From: Herbidospora sakaeratensis
GTDB taxonomy: Bacteria > Actinomycetota > Actinomycetes > Streptosporangiales > Streptosporangiaceae
Direction of reading: 5' to 3'
Length of the DNA: 64,000 nucleotides
Assembly: GCF_001570525.1 (NCBI RefSeq)
Contig: NZ_BBXC01000017.1
Location: 134,074-198,073 of the forward strand
The notes below the pieces were generated by a model. The model searched no databases, was not told where the DNA came from, and was given only the letters and a program-made list of their open reading frames with translations. The position numbers were made by a program, and so were the translations under genes. Shown here in pieces: positions 1 to 8,727 of this stretch (the stretch's first letter is position 1; every line of letters starts with the position of its first letter).

Positions 1-250
1 CCAGCCACGGCCGCAGACGCACCAGCAGGGGGACCCGCCGGATGCGCGGCCGGGCGTGGGCCGGCCCGGGGCGCCGCGGCGCGGCGCGTTCTTCCTGGTG
101 TGTACGCAGCAACTCGGCCCGCAGCCCCTCGCGGAACTCGGCCCGGGGACCGGCGCCCTCATGGCCTGCGGCCTCACGGCGGCCGAGCTCCTCGAGCCGG
201 GCGGCGACGCGCGCGGCACGCCGCGCACGCGGAAGACGCCACCACCCCAT
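1..250 (-). CDS. N-terminal part of DUF5667-type anti-sigma factor (RsbN-like), cut by the window edge
   Basis: Reading the minus strand from an ATG at 250 (GGGAG about 8 nt upstream) gives an open frame that runs off the left edge. It shows a basic start, then RLEELG and GPRAEFREGLRAELL, the pattern at the N-terminus of DUF5667 proteins. In Streptomyces the gene next to bldN encodes RsbN, a membrane anti-sigma factor with this cytoplasmic domain. It lies 81 nt downstream of the sigma gene on the same strand. The transmembrane part is outside the window. The family call is inferred from pattern and context; an alternative GTG start lies 27 nt upstream. Confidence 0.6.
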   Translation of the reverse strand, partial: MGWWRLPRARRAARVAARLEELGRREAAGHEGAGPRAEFREGLRAELLRTHQEERAAPRRPGPAHARPRIRRVPLLVRLRPWL

Positions 251-331
251 CGCCAGAGCTCCCGCTCGAAGATCCACCCACCCCTGCGAATGGACCAACG
301 ACGACGCGTCGGAGTGGTTACGGGGCGTTTC

Positions 332-967
332 TCAACTGAGATCTTTCGGCAGCGACCTGGCCAGCGCCTTGATGGCCCGGAACTGGAGGGCCTTGATCGC
401 GCCGCTCTTCTTGCCCATCGCGGCGGCGGTCTCGGCGAGCGACATGCCGTACAGGAAACGCATGATCACGCACTCCTGCTGCTCGGGATTAAGCTGCTGG
501 ACGGCGCGCATGACGTGCTCGTTCACCATGTTGGTGATCGCGGCGTTCTCGGGGATGTGGGGGCCGTCGAGCGGGGTGTCGAGCACCTCGGCGGTGGACA
601 CCTCGAGGCGGCTGCGGCCCGACTTGTAGTGGTCGGTGATCAGGTTGCGCGCGATGGTCACGAGCCAGGCGCCGAAGTCGCGGCCCTGCCAGGTGAAGTC
701 GGAGATGTTGCGCAGGGCGCGCAGGAACGTGTCGCTCGTCAGGTCTTCGGCGAGGGGGTGGGAGCCCACGCGGAAGAAGACGTACCGGTAGACGAGGTCG
801 ACGTACCGGTCGTAGAGCTGCCCGAAGGCCTCGGTGTCGCCCGTTTTGGCGCGCAGCACCAGCGTGCGCATCTCGTCGAACTCGGGCGAGACCGCCTCGG
901 GCGCGGACTGCAACGCTCCAGCGGTGACCGAAGGGGCCAGCCCGGCTAACGACCAACTGTTCAGCAT
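332..967 (-). CDS. bldN: ECF RNA polymerase sigma factor, BldN-like
   Basis: A 211-residue ECF sigma factor. Region 2 spans about residues 33-112 (LYDRYVDLVYRY, then EDLTSDTFLRAL, FTWQGRDFGAWLVTIARNL) and region 4 about 148-208 (RAVQQLNPEQQECV, then MGKKSGAIKALQ). The residue pattern follows Streptomyces BldN closely, including a non-conserved N-terminal extension of about 30 residues. BldN controls aerial development genes such as the chaplins in Streptomyces; that role here is by homology. The start at 967 was chosen because the frame further upstream has no sigma-like sequence and would run into the divergent gene at 1134. The anti-sigma gene follows on the same strand. Confidence 0.85.
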   Translation of the reverse strand: MLNSWSLAGLAPSVTAGALQSAPEAVSPEFDEMRTLVLRAKTGDTEAFGQLYDRYVDLVYRYVFFRVGSHPLAEDLTSDTFLRALRNISDFTWQGRDFGAWLVTIARNLITDHYKSGRSRLEVSTAEVLDTPLDGPHIPENAAITNMVNEHVMRAVQQLNPEQQECVIMRFLYGMSLAETAAAMGKKSGAIKALQFRAIKALARSLPKDLS

Positions 968-1133
968 CCGGATATCCCATGGGAGAGGGGAAGTCGGCGT
1001 GCTCGCCACTCTAGAAATCTCCCATAAATTACACAATGAGGGCTGTCTCTGTAATCCCTTCCGTAACGGACGCTTCCGACGAGTCTCGCTGGCTGGGCGT
1101 GTGGACAGGGACAGGCCATAGAGTTGGTCCGTC

Positions 1134-2720
1134 ATGGAACTCGTTGTCGCAGTCATCGCGTTCGCGGGGGCGATCCTCGCCGCGGTCACCACAGGCGTCC
1201 TGGTCGGGCGGATCCGCGAGGAGTCCTCCGGCTGGCTCGTGGCGTGGGCGATCACCACGGTCGCGGTGTGCCTCGGGCTCGGCGCGATCGCCGTCGGCAC
1301 CCTTCTCGGGTTCGGCCCCCTGACCTTCCGCGTGTTCCAGATCGGCGGCGCGCTGCTGGCGCCGCTGTGGCTGGCCGGTGGACTGATCCAGCTGCTCGCC
1401 GAGTCACGGTCCGCCCGGCTCGGCGGCTGGCTCCTGGGCGGTGGCCTGAGCTTCGTCGGCGTGGTCATCATGACCCTCGACCCGGTGCAGAGCGGCTTCA
1501 ACAAGACGCTGCCCCTCGCCAGCGAGAAGTGGGACATCCCGCCCGAGTGGCTGCTGCGCGGCGTCCACGTGCTCGACCTGGTGATCCTTTTCGTCGCGCT
1601 GATCGTCGCGCTGATCCGGATGCGGTCGGGCGACGACTACGACGCCGACAACATGAACGCCACCGTCGTGCTGGCCCCCATCGGCATGGCCGCGATCGGC
1701 TCCCAGCTCTTCCTGGTGCAGGGCGTCTTCGTGGCGGCCCTGCTGGCCGCCATCCCCGGCGGCCTCTGGTACGCCGTCAGCCGCCCCCTCGCCCCCTACG
1801 ACGAGGAGGACGAACCGGCGGCGGCGCAACAACAGGGCCCGCCGAGCGGCCCGATGCCGGTGCAGCCCCAGCAGCCGGTCTGGCAGGAGCAGAGCCTCGG
1901 CCGCCGCGTGGCCGGCATGCAGCAGCAGCCGATGGCCAGCCCCATGACGGGCTCCATGAGCGGGCCGATGAGCGCCCCCATGGGCGGTCCCATGGGCGGC
2001 CCGCCGATGCCCACCACCGGCCCGCAGCCGGCGGTCCCGCCCGCCCCCCGCTCGGGCCTGGGCGACCTGGTCGCCGAATACCGCGCCGGCGAGCAGCAGG
2101 GCGGCGGGTTCGACTACGCCTCCCGCATGCAGCCCCCGCCGCAGCCGCAGCAGCCGCCCCAGCCGCCGCTGCCTCCCGACTTCGGCGCCCCGGCGACCGG
2201 CACCTTCATGGCCGCCGACGCCTACAACCCCCAGGCCCCCGAATACGCCATGCCGGTGCCGCCCCCGACGGCCTCCACCGAGTTCCAGATGCCGAACACC
2301 GGGGTGCTCTACCCGGGCCAGGTCCAGGCCGCCCAGTCGATGGCCGCGGCGCAGGTCCCGGCGACGGCGACCGGTTCGGTCCGGCCCTCGCCGAGCATCT
2401 ACGGCATGCTGACCGTCTTCACCCTGATGGACGGCGCCGGGGAGGCCTTCGACAAGCTGGCCGAGGACACCGTCGAGCAGGTGCTCCGCAACGAGCCCGA
2501 CACGCTGCTGTTCGTCTGCCATGGCGTGAAGTCGGCCCCGCTCCAGCGGCTGGTCTACGAGCTCTACCGCGACCAGACGGCCTTCCACGACCACCAGCGG
2601 CAGGCCCACATGGAGCGGTTCGCCACCGAGCGTCAGCCGCTGGTGCTGGCCACGAATGTGATCGAACTCACGGTCAACGCGGCCAAGGTCGTGCCGCTGC
2701 CCACGACGTTCAAGATCTGA
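1134..2720 (+). CDS. Multi-pass membrane protein with Gln/Pro/Met-rich linker and C-terminal ABM-like domain
   Basis: A 528-residue protein. Residues 1-215 hold about six hydrophobic helices separated by short polar loops. Residues 220-405 are low complexity, rich in Gln, Pro and Met-Gly-Gly-Pro units, so probably an unstructured cytoplasmic tail. Residues 408-528 look like a compact alpha/beta domain (ending VVPLPTTFKI) that resembles the antibiotic biosynthesis monooxygenase (ABM) ferredoxin-like fold; this is pattern matching only. It is divergent from the bldN-like gene, and its stop overlaps that of the convergent glutaredoxin-like gene. No function is known to me. Confidence 0.8.
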   Translation: MELVVAVIAFAGAILAAVTTGVLVGRIREESSGWLVAWAITTVAVCLGLGAIAVGTLLGFGPLTFRVFQIGGALLAPLWLAGGLIQLLAESRSARLGGWLLGGGLSFVGVVIMTLDPVQSGFNKTLPLASEKWDIPPEWLLRGVHVLDLVILFVALIVALIRMRSGDDYDADNMNATVVLAPIGMAAIGSQLFLVQGVFVAALLAAIPGGLWYAVSRPLAPYDEEDEPAAAQQQGPPSGPMPVQPQQPVWQEQSLGRRVAGMQQQPMASPMTGSMSGPMSAPMGGPMGGPPMPTTGPQPAVPPAPRSGLGDLVAEYRAGEQQGGGFDYASRMQPPPQPQQPPQPPLPPDFGAPATGTFMAADAYNPQAPEYAMPVPPPTASTEFQMPNTGVLYPGQVQAAQSMAAAQVPATATGSVRPSPSIYGMLTVFTLMDGAGEAFDKLAEDTVEQVLRNEPDTLLFVCHGVKSAPLQRLVYELYRDQTAFHDHQRQAHMERFATERQPLVLATNVIELTVNAAKVVPLPTTFKI

Positions 2721-2949
2721 GGGCTTGGCGCAGCCGGTTCTCGTCGACCCGCCAGTAGTCGTGCTGCACGCCGTCGACCAGTGTGACGGGAATCATCTCC
2801 CAGTATTTCGCCAGGTCGGCGGGGTTCTGAGTGATGTCGCGCTCGTCCCATTCGACGCCGGTTTCGGCCGCGACCCGCTCGATGACGGCGCGGGCGTCGT
2901 CGCACAGGTGGCAGCCGGGTTTGCCGAGGAGCGTGATGCGGTGGGCCAT
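2710..2949 (-). CDS. Glutaredoxin-like (DUF836-type) thioredoxin-fold protein
   Basis: A 79-residue protein with the redox motif KPGCHLCDDA at residues 10-19 and the cis-Pro region MIPVTLVDG at 52-60. CxxC near the N-terminus plus this length fit the small glutaredoxin family often found beside rex in actinobacteria. It probably reduces disulfides in the cytoplasm; the partner is unknown. The ATG at 2949 is chosen because it starts directly before the first beta strand (HRITLLGKPG). It is divergent from rex and convergent with the membrane protein gene. Confidence 0.85.
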   Translation of the reverse strand: MAHRITLLGKPGCHLCDDARAVIERVAAETGVEWDERDITQNPADLAKYWEMIPVTLVDGVQHDYWRVDENRLRQALRS

Positions 2950-3032
2950 GTGCCTACCGTATGGGGCGGATTCGGGACCGGCGGCCACTCCTGACACCCT
3001 TGAAGTGAGCACGACAAGGGGGTCGCTCGACT

Positions 3033-3050
3033 TTGTGCATCACTTCACAA
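3033..3050 (+). promoter_or_regulatory. Rex operator upstream of rex-hem operon
   Basis: TTGTGCATCACTTCACAA matches the Rex box TTGTGAANNNNTTCACAA at 13 of 14 defined positions. It lies 55 bp before the rex start. Autoregulation of rex-hem by Rex is established in Streptomyces coelicolor. Confidence 0.85.
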
Positions 3051-3105
3051 AGGCACTAACCTGGAAAGCGGCCCCGAAACCGATTCCCCTCAGGAGTGCC
3101 GGCCT

Positions 3106-3804
3106 GTGATCCGCCGAACCCCGCAACAACCGCGTGAACGCGGCATCCCCGACGCGACCGTCGCCCGGCTGCCGCTCTACCTGCGCGCGTTGAACGGTTT
3201 GGCCGAGCGGGCCGTAGCAACGGTCAGTTCCGAGGATCTTGCGGTCGCGGCGGGGGTCAATTCCGCCAAACTCCGCAAAGATCTGTCGCATCTGGGATCT
3301 TATGGAACACGGGGCGTCGGCTACGACGTTCAGTACCTCATCTACCAGATCTCCCGCGAACTCGGCCTGACCCAGGACTGGGCGGTCGCGATCGTCGGAG
3401 TCGGAAACCTCGGCAGGGCCCTCGCCAACTACGGCGGGTTCGTCTCCCGGGGGTTCCGGGTGGCCGGGCTGCTCGACGCCGACCCGGAGGTCGTGGGCGA
3501 CCACATCGCCGGTCTCGTCGTGGAGCACAGCGACGAACTGGAATCGGTGATCGCCAAGCGGGGGGTGTCGATCGTGGTCATCGCGACTCCGGCGACCGCC
3601 GCGCAGGCGGTCTGCGACCGGGTCATCGCGTCCGGAGTGACGAGTATCTTGAACTTCGCCCCCGTCGTGCTCACGGTTCCTGCGGGCGTCGACGTCCGCA
3701 AGGTCGATCTGTCCATCGAACTGCAGATCCTCGCGTTCCACGAGCAGCGCAAGGTGAATGGGGGGCCCGTAATGGGCGAGGAATGGGCGGGGGAGGTCTC
3801 ATGA
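3106..3804 (+). CDS. rex: Redox-sensing transcriptional repressor Rex
   Basis: A 232-residue protein. The winged-helix DNA-binding domain covers residues 14-85 (AVAAGVNSAKLRKDLSHLG, SYGTRGVGYDV) and the Rossmann NAD(H)-binding domain starts with IVGVGNLGRAL at 96-106. Rex leaves its operator when NADH rises, so respiratory and heme genes are expressed when oxygen is short. GTG start at 3106 with CAGGAG ahead. First gene of rex-hemA-hemC-hemD-hemB; its stop overlaps the hemA start by 4 nt. The tail after residue 215 is variable. Confidence 0.95.
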   Translation: MIRRTPQQPRERGIPDATVARLPLYLRALNGLAERAVATVSSEDLAVAAGVNSAKLRKDLSHLGSYGTRGVGYDVQYLIYQISRELGLTQDWAVAIVGVGNLGRALANYGGFVSRGFRVAGLLDADPEVVGDHIAGLVVEHSDELESVIAKRGVSIVVIATPATAAQAVCDRVIASGVTSILNFAPVVLTVPAGVDVRKVDLSIELQILAFHEQRKVNGGPVMGEEWAGEVS

Positions 3805-5081
3805 GTCTGCTGATCGTGGGGCTGAGCCACCGGAGCGCACCGGTCTCGGTGCTCGAACAGGTGACGATCTCCGGCGACGCCCTGGTCAAGCTCCTCCACG
3901 ACGTGCGGCAGGACGCCCACGTCGCCGAGGCCATGGTGGTCTCCACGTGCAACCGCGTCGAGGTCTACGCCGAGGTCGACCGGTTCCACGGCGGGGTGTC
4001 GGCGATCACCACCCTGCTCGACCGCCATGCGGGGGCCGACCTGGCTCCCCATCTGTACGTCCACTATGAAGACCAGGCCGTCCACCACCTCATGTCGGTG
4101 GCCTCCGGGCTCGACTCGATGGTGGTCGGCGAGGGCCAGATCCTCGGCCAGATCCGGGCCGCGCTGCGCCTGGCCCAGCAGGAGGACGCGGTCGGCTCGA
4201 TCCTCAACGAGCTGGTCCAGCAGGCCCTGCGGGTCGGCAAGCGGTCCCACAGCGAGACCGGCATCGACCGCGCGGGCGCCTCGCTGATCGGCGTGGGCAT
4301 CACACTGGCCGAGACCGTGCTCGGGCCCATCGAGGGCCGCCGGGCGCTGGTCGTCGGCGCGGGCTCGATGAGCGCGCTGACCGCGGCCACCCTCGCGCGG
4401 GCCGGGGTCACCGAGATCGTCATCGCCAACCGGACCTTCGAACGGGCCGAGCGGCTGGCCGAGACCGTCGGCGGCCGGGCCGTGCCGCTGTCGGAGATCG
4501 CCACCGAGCTGGCCACCGCCGACCTGGTCGTCTCCTGCGTCGGCGCGGGCACCCGCGTGATCACCCCCGAGATGATCCCGGCCCGCGACCTCCCCCTGTT
4601 CCTGCTCGACCTCGCGCTGCCCCACGACATCGACACCGCCGTCCGCGCGCTGCCCCTGGTCACCCTGGTCGACCTCGAAGACATGCAGCAGTCGGGCGCC
4701 GGGTCCGACGGCGGCCGGGCCGCCGACATCGCGGCCGTCCGCCGGATCGTGGCCGACGAGGTCACCGCTTATCTCAACTCCGCCCGCGCGGCCAAGGTGA
4801 CGCCTACTGTGGTGGCGCTGCGCAGTCGCGCGGCCCAGGTGGTCGAGTCGGAACTCGGCCGGCTCCACTCCCGCATGCCCGACCTCGACGAGCGTCAGCG
4901 AGACGAAGTGGCACAGGCGGTCCGGCGAGTGGTAGACAAACTGCTCCACGAGCCGACTGTGCGTGTCAAACAGCTCGCCGCGTCTCCGGCAGGCGATCAT
5001 TATGCGGAGGCGCTGCGCGAGCTGTTCAACCTGGACCCGAAGGCGCCCGACGCCGTTTCCCGGATGGAGATCGAGCAGTGA
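3801..5081 (+). CDS. hemA: Glutamyl-tRNA reductase
   Basis: A 426-residue enzyme that reduces glutamyl-tRNA(Glu) to glutamate-1-semialdehyde with NADPH, the first committed step of C5 heme synthesis. The catalytic cysteine is Cys50 in VVSTCNRVEVYAEV. VASGLDSMVVGEGQILGQI marks the substrate domain and VVGAGSMSALTA the NADPH-binding domain, followed by a helical dimerization tail. The ATG at 3801 overlaps the rex stop (ATGA), which implies translational coupling; GGGGGAGG precedes it. The stop overlaps the hemC GTG. Expected to be under Rex control through the operator at 3033. Confidence 0.97.
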   Translation: MSLLIVGLSHRSAPVSVLEQVTISGDALVKLLHDVRQDAHVAEAMVVSTCNRVEVYAEVDRFHGGVSAITTLLDRHAGADLAPHLYVHYEDQAVHHLMSVASGLDSMVVGEGQILGQIRAALRLAQQEDAVGSILNELVQQALRVGKRSHSETGIDRAGASLIGVGITLAETVLGPIEGRRALVVGAGSMSALTAATLARAGVTEIVIANRTFERAERLAETVGGRAVPLSEIATELATADLVVSCVGAGTRVITPEMIPARDLPLFLLDLALPHDIDTAVRALPLVTLVDLEDMQQSGAGSDGGRAADIAAVRRIVADEVTAYLNSARAAKVTPTVVALRSRAAQVVESELGRLHSRMPDLDERQRDEVAQAVRRVVDKLLHEPTVRVKQLAASPAGDHYAEALRELFNLDPKAPDAVSRMEIEQ

Positions 5082-5983
5082 ACCTGAGGCTGGGCACCCG
5101 CAAGAGCCTGATGGCGACCACGCAGTCGCAGCAGGTGGCGGACCGGCTGACCGAGCTCACCGGCCGCGGCGTCGACCTCGTCGGGATCACCACCTTCGGC
5201 GACGTCTCCAAGGCCCAGCTCTCCCAGCTCGGGGGCACCGGCGTGTTCGTCAGCGAACTGCGCGAGAAGCTGGCCGCCGACGAGATCGACTTCGCGGTCC
5301 ACTCGCTCAAGGACCTGCCGACCACCCCCGACCCCCGGCTCGTGCTGGCCGCGATCCCGCTCCGCGACGACCCCCGCGACGCGCTGGTGGGCGCCCGCAA
5401 GCTCGCCGATCTGGCGCCCGGCTCCCGCGTCGGCACCGGCTCGCCCCGTCGCATCGCGCAGCTGCGGCTGCTGCGTCCCGACCTCGACTACGTCCCGATC
5501 CGCGGCAACGCCGACACCCGGATCGGCAAGGTCACCTCCGGCGAGCTCGACGGCGTCGTGCTGGCCGCGGCCGGCCTCGCCCGGCTCCGGCGCGACGACG
5601 AGATCGCCAACTTCTTCGACACCGACGAGATGCTGCCGGCCCCCGGCCAGGGCGCGCTCGCGGTGGAGTGCCGGGCCGACCGGCCCGAGCTGATCAAGCT
5701 GCTGAGCACGCTCGACGACGCGCGCACCCGCGACGCCGTCATCGCCGAGCGTGCGGTCCTCGCGGCGCTGGAGGCGGGCTGTTCGGCCCCCGTCGGCGCC
5801 TTCGCCGTCGATGACGGCCACACGCTCACCCTGACCGCCACCGTGGTGTCCATTGACGGCGCCGCGGCGGTGCGGAAGTCCACCACCGGACCCATCTCCT
5901 CGGCCATGGAACTCGGGCGGGAGCTCGCGGCCACCATGATCGCGGAGGGGGCCGGGCAATTGATGGGAGAGCAGGCCCATTGA
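5078..5983 (+). CDS. hemC: Hydroxymethylbilane synthase (porphobilinogen deaminase)
   Basis: A 301-residue enzyme that joins four porphobilinogen units into hydroxymethylbilane. Landmarks are LRLGTRKSLMA at the N-terminus, FAVHSLKDLPT (residues 72-82), VGTGSPRRIAQL (118-129) and Cys235 in LEAGCSAPVG, which carries the dipyrromethane cofactor. The GTG start overlaps the hemA stop by 4 nt and the stop overlaps the next start. All catalytic landmarks are present. Confidence 0.97.
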   Translation: MNLRLGTRKSLMATTQSQQVADRLTELTGRGVDLVGITTFGDVSKAQLSQLGGTGVFVSELREKLAADEIDFAVHSLKDLPTTPDPRLVLAAIPLRDDPRDALVGARKLADLAPGSRVGTGSPRRIAQLRLLRPDLDYVPIRGNADTRIGKVTSGELDGVVLAAAGLARLRRDDEIANFFDTDEMLPAPGQGALAVECRADRPELIKLLSTLDDARTRDAVIAERAVLAALEAGCSAPVGAFAVDDGHTLTLTATVVSIDGAAAVRKSTTGPISSAMELGRELAATMIAEGAGQLMGEQAH

Positions 5984-7563
5984 CCACATCAGAGCATCAT
6001 CATGAGCATGGCATCGGGGGCTTCGTCGCCTTCGTAGGAGCTGGTCCCGGTGACGAGAACCTGCTGACGCTCCGGGGCGCCGATCTGCTGTCCAAGGCCG
6101 ACGTCGTGGTCGTCGACCGCGAGTCGTACGGCCCGCTGCTGCGGCACTGCCGGGCCGGCGTCGACGTGCGCGACGTCGCGGCCGACCCGGGCGCGCTGGC
6201 CGGCGCGGTCGGCGCGGCCAAGGCCGGGAAGCTGGTCGTCCGGGTGTGCCCGGGTGACCCGTCGTTCTTCTCGTCGGTGTCCGACGAGGTCGCGGCCTGT
6301 TCGCAGGACGAGGTCGACTTCGAGATCGTGCCCGGCGTGCCGCCGGCGACGGCGGTGCTGACGTACGCGGGCATCCCGCCGGCGTCGTCGGGGCCGGAGT
6401 TCCGGATCGTCGACGCGAGCCAGATCGACGACTGGTCCAGGCACGCCTCGGTCGAGGGCACGCTGGTGATCTACAACGGGGTCGCCGAGGCGCCCGCGAT
6501 CGGCAAGGCGCTGATCGCCGCGGGCCTGCCCGACTACACCCCGGTCGCGGTGACCAGCGACGGCACCACCACCGAGCAGTACACCGTGGTCTCCTCGCTG
6601 GGCCGTCTCGGGCCCGACCTGAAGCACGCGGGCATGACCGAACCGGCGCTCATCGTGGTCGGCGACGCCGTCGGCCAGCGTGAGAAGCACTCGTGGTTCG
6701 AGACCAAGCCGCTCTTCGGCTGGCGTGTTCTCGTGCCGCGTACCAAGGAGCAGGCCGCGGGCCTGTCGGAGCAGCTGCGGAGCTACGGCGCGGTGCCCGA
6801 GGAGGTGCCGACGATCTCCGTCGAGCCGCCGCGCACACCGCAGCAGATGGACCGCGCCATCAAGGGCCTGGTCACCGGCCGCTACGAGTGGGTGGCCTTC
6901 ACCAGCGCCAACGCGGTCAAGGCGGTGCGCGAGAAGTTCGACGAATACGGCCTCGACGCCCGCGCGTTCGCCGGGCTGAAGGTGGCCGCCGTCGGTGAGG
7001 CCACCGCCAAGGCGCTGGTCGAGTTCGGCGTGAAGCCCGACCTGCTGCCGACGGGCGAGCAGTCGTCCGAGGGGCTGCTGGAGGAGTGGCCGCCCTACGA
7101 CTCGATGCTCGACCCGATCAACCGGGTGCTGCTGCCGAGGGCCGACATCGCCACCGACACCCTGGTGGCGGGCCTGACCGAGCTCGGCTGGGAGTGCGAC
7201 GACGTGACGGCCTACCGGACCGTCCGGGCCGCCCCGCCGCCCGAGGAGATCCGCAACGCGATCAAGAGCGGCGGCTTCGACGCCGTCTTGTTCACCTCGT
7301 CCTCGACGGTGCGCAACCTCGTCGGCATCGCCGGCAAGCCGCACAACGTCACGGTGATCGCGGTCATCGGGCCGCAGACCGCCAAGACGGCCGAGGAGTT
7401 CAACCTGCGGGTCGACGTGATGGCGGACAAACCGTCGGCCTCGGCGCTGGCCGCCGCACTCGCGGAGTATGGTGCCAAGCAGCGCCAGGCGGCCGTGTCC
7501 GCCGGTGAGATCCCACGCCGCCCCTCGCAGACCCGAAGGGGTGCCCGGCGACGTCCCAAGTGA
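5980..7563 (+). CDS. hemD: Fused uroporphyrin-III C-methyltransferase-like / uroporphyrinogen-III synthase
   Basis: A 527-residue two-domain protein. Residues 14-235 resemble SUMT-type methyltransferases (FVAFVGAGPGDENLLTLRGA; VVRVCPGDPSFF). Residues 245-510 are the HemD domain (GWRVLVPRTKEQA, EWVAFTSANAVKAV, DAVLFTSSSTVRN), which cyclizes hydroxymethylbilane. This fusion is usual in Streptomyces-type rex-hem operons. The TTG at 5980 overlaps the hemC stop and is the only start that keeps the first beta strand. The methyltransferase half may act in siroheme synthesis or be structural; its motifs are less strict than in CysG. The last 20 residues are basic. Confidence 0.92.
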   Translation: MTTSEHHHEHGIGGFVAFVGAGPGDENLLTLRGADLLSKADVVVVDRESYGPLLRHCRAGVDVRDVAADPGALAGAVGAAKAGKLVVRVCPGDPSFFSSVSDEVAACSQDEVDFEIVPGVPPATAVLTYAGIPPASSGPEFRIVDASQIDDWSRHASVEGTLVIYNGVAEAPAIGKALIAAGLPDYTPVAVTSDGTTTEQYTVVSSLGRLGPDLKHAGMTEPALIVVGDAVGQREKHSWFETKPLFGWRVLVPRTKEQAAGLSEQLRSYGAVPEEVPTISVEPPRTPQQMDRAIKGLVTGRYEWVAFTSANAVKAVREKFDEYGLDARAFAGLKVAAVGEATAKALVEFGVKPDLLPTGEQSSEGLLEEWPPYDSMLDPINRVLLPRADIATDTLVAGLTELGWECDDVTAYRTVRAAPPPEEIRNAIKSGGFDAVLFTSSSTVRNLVGIAGKPHNVTVIAVIGPQTAKTAEEFNLRVDVMADKPSASALAAALAEYGAKQRQAAVSAGEIPRRPSQTRRGARRRPK

Positions 7564-7583
7564 CCTCAGAAGGTGGTTTTCGC

Positions 7584-8570
7584 ATGAGTGCCGAGTTCCC
7601 GGTCGCCCGCCCGCGACGGCTGCGCCGGACCGTTCCGCTGCGCCGGATGGTGGCCGGAACCCGGCTCCACCCGGCCGAGCTGATCCTGCCGATGTTCGTC
7701 AAGGAGGGCATCGCCGAACCGGCTCCGGTGGGGTCGATGCCCGGGGTCGTCCAGCACACGCGCGAGAGCCTCCGCAAGGCCGCCCACGAGGCCGCCGAGG
7801 CCGGGGTGGGCGGGGTCATCCTGTTCGGCATCCCGGCCGTCAAGGACGGCCGGGGCTCCGGCGCCGACGACCCTTCGGGGATCGTCCAGCTGGCCCTGGC
7901 CGACCTGCGCGCCGACTTCGGCGACGACCTGGTGGTCATGGCCGACACCTGCCTCGACGAGTACACCGACCACGGCCACTGCGGCATCCTGACCGAGTCG
8001 GGCGAGGTCGACAACGACCTGACGCTGGAGCGCTACGCCGCCGCGGCGGTCGCCCAGGCCCGCGCCGGCGCCCAGGTGATCGCGCCCAGCGGCATGATGG
8101 ACGGCCAGGTCGGCGCGATCCGCGCGGCCCTCGACGCCGACGGCCACGCCGAGATCCCGATCCTGGGCTACTCGGTCAAGTACGCCTCCGCGTTCTACGG
8201 CCCCTTCCGCGACGCCGCCGAGTGCGCCCCCCAGTTCGGCGACCGCAGCGCCTACCAGCAGGATCCGGCGGGCCCGATCGGCGAGGCGCTGCGCGAGGTC
8301 AGGCTCGACCTGGCCGAGGGCGCCGACGCCGTCATGGTCAAGCCCGCGCTGGCCTACCTCGACGTCATCCACCAGGTCAGGGAACTGGTCGACGTCCCGG
8401 TGGCCGCCTACCAGGTGTCGGGGGAGTACGCCATGGTCGAGGCCGCCGCCGCCAACGGCTGGATCGACCGCGACCGCGTGATCATGGAATCGCTGATCGC
8501 GATCCGCCGCGCGGGAGCCGACATGATCCTCACCTACTGGGCCACCGAGGTGGCGCGGCGGCTGAGTTAG
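7584..8570 (+). CDS. hemB: Delta-aminolevulinic acid dehydratase (porphobilinogen synthase)
   Basis: A 328-residue enzyme that condenses two 5-aminolevulinate molecules to porphobilinogen. Schiff-base lysines are Lys199 (GYSVKYAS) and Lys253 (VMVKPALAY). The metal region DTCLDEYTDHGHCG (residues 121-134) keeps Cys123 and Cys133 but has Asp at the middle ligand position, so it is intermediate between the zinc (Cys-rich) and magnesium types. The ATG at 7584 follows AAGGTGG; an in-frame GTG at 7560 overlaps the hemD stop and is the alternative. Last gene of the rex-hem operon, followed by a terminator. Confidence 0.95.
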   Translation: MSAEFPVARPRRLRRTVPLRRMVAGTRLHPAELILPMFVKEGIAEPAPVGSMPGVVQHTRESLRKAAHEAAEAGVGGVILFGIPAVKDGRGSGADDPSGIVQLALADLRADFGDDLVVMADTCLDEYTDHGHCGILTESGEVDNDLTLERYAAAAVAQARAGAQVIAPSGMMDGQVGAIRAALDADGHAEIPILGYSVKYASAFYGPFRDAAECAPQFGDRSAYQQDPAGPIGEALREVRLDLAEGADAVMVKPALAYLDVIHQVRELVDVPVAAYQVSGEYAMVEAAAANGWIDRDRVIMESLIAIRRAGADMILTYWATEVARRLS

Positions 8571-8600
8571 CAGGCCTGTCTTTGAGGCAGATTCCAGCGC

Positions 8601-8638
8601 GAGATGCGGCCGGCCTTCGGCCGCCCGCATCTCGTTTT
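8601..8638 (+). terminator. Terminator after hemB
   Basis: GAGATGCGG at 8601-8609 pairs with CCGCATCTC at 8625-8633, with an inner CGGCC/GGCCG stem around a TTC loop, followed by GTTTTCC. This ends the rex-hem operon. Confidence 0.8.
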
Positions 8639-8727
8639 CCAGGGGTCGCCCTGCGAAGATCCGGTCGGTCCGGGCATTATCGGGGGCAACAGCCCGTTTT
8701 TTCTCTGTGGGGGAGGAACAGCATCTG

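Noticed and set aside
56-949. Long open frame on the plus strand across the sigma factor region
   Set aside because: It mirrors the sigma gene on the other strand; its product is Arg/Gly/Val-rich without any family pattern, the usual shadow in high-GC DNA.
1404-2609. 401-codon minus-strand frame inside the membrane protein gene
   Set aside because: His/Gly/Arg-rich product opposite a well-formed gene with a signal of membrane helices; no ribosome site.
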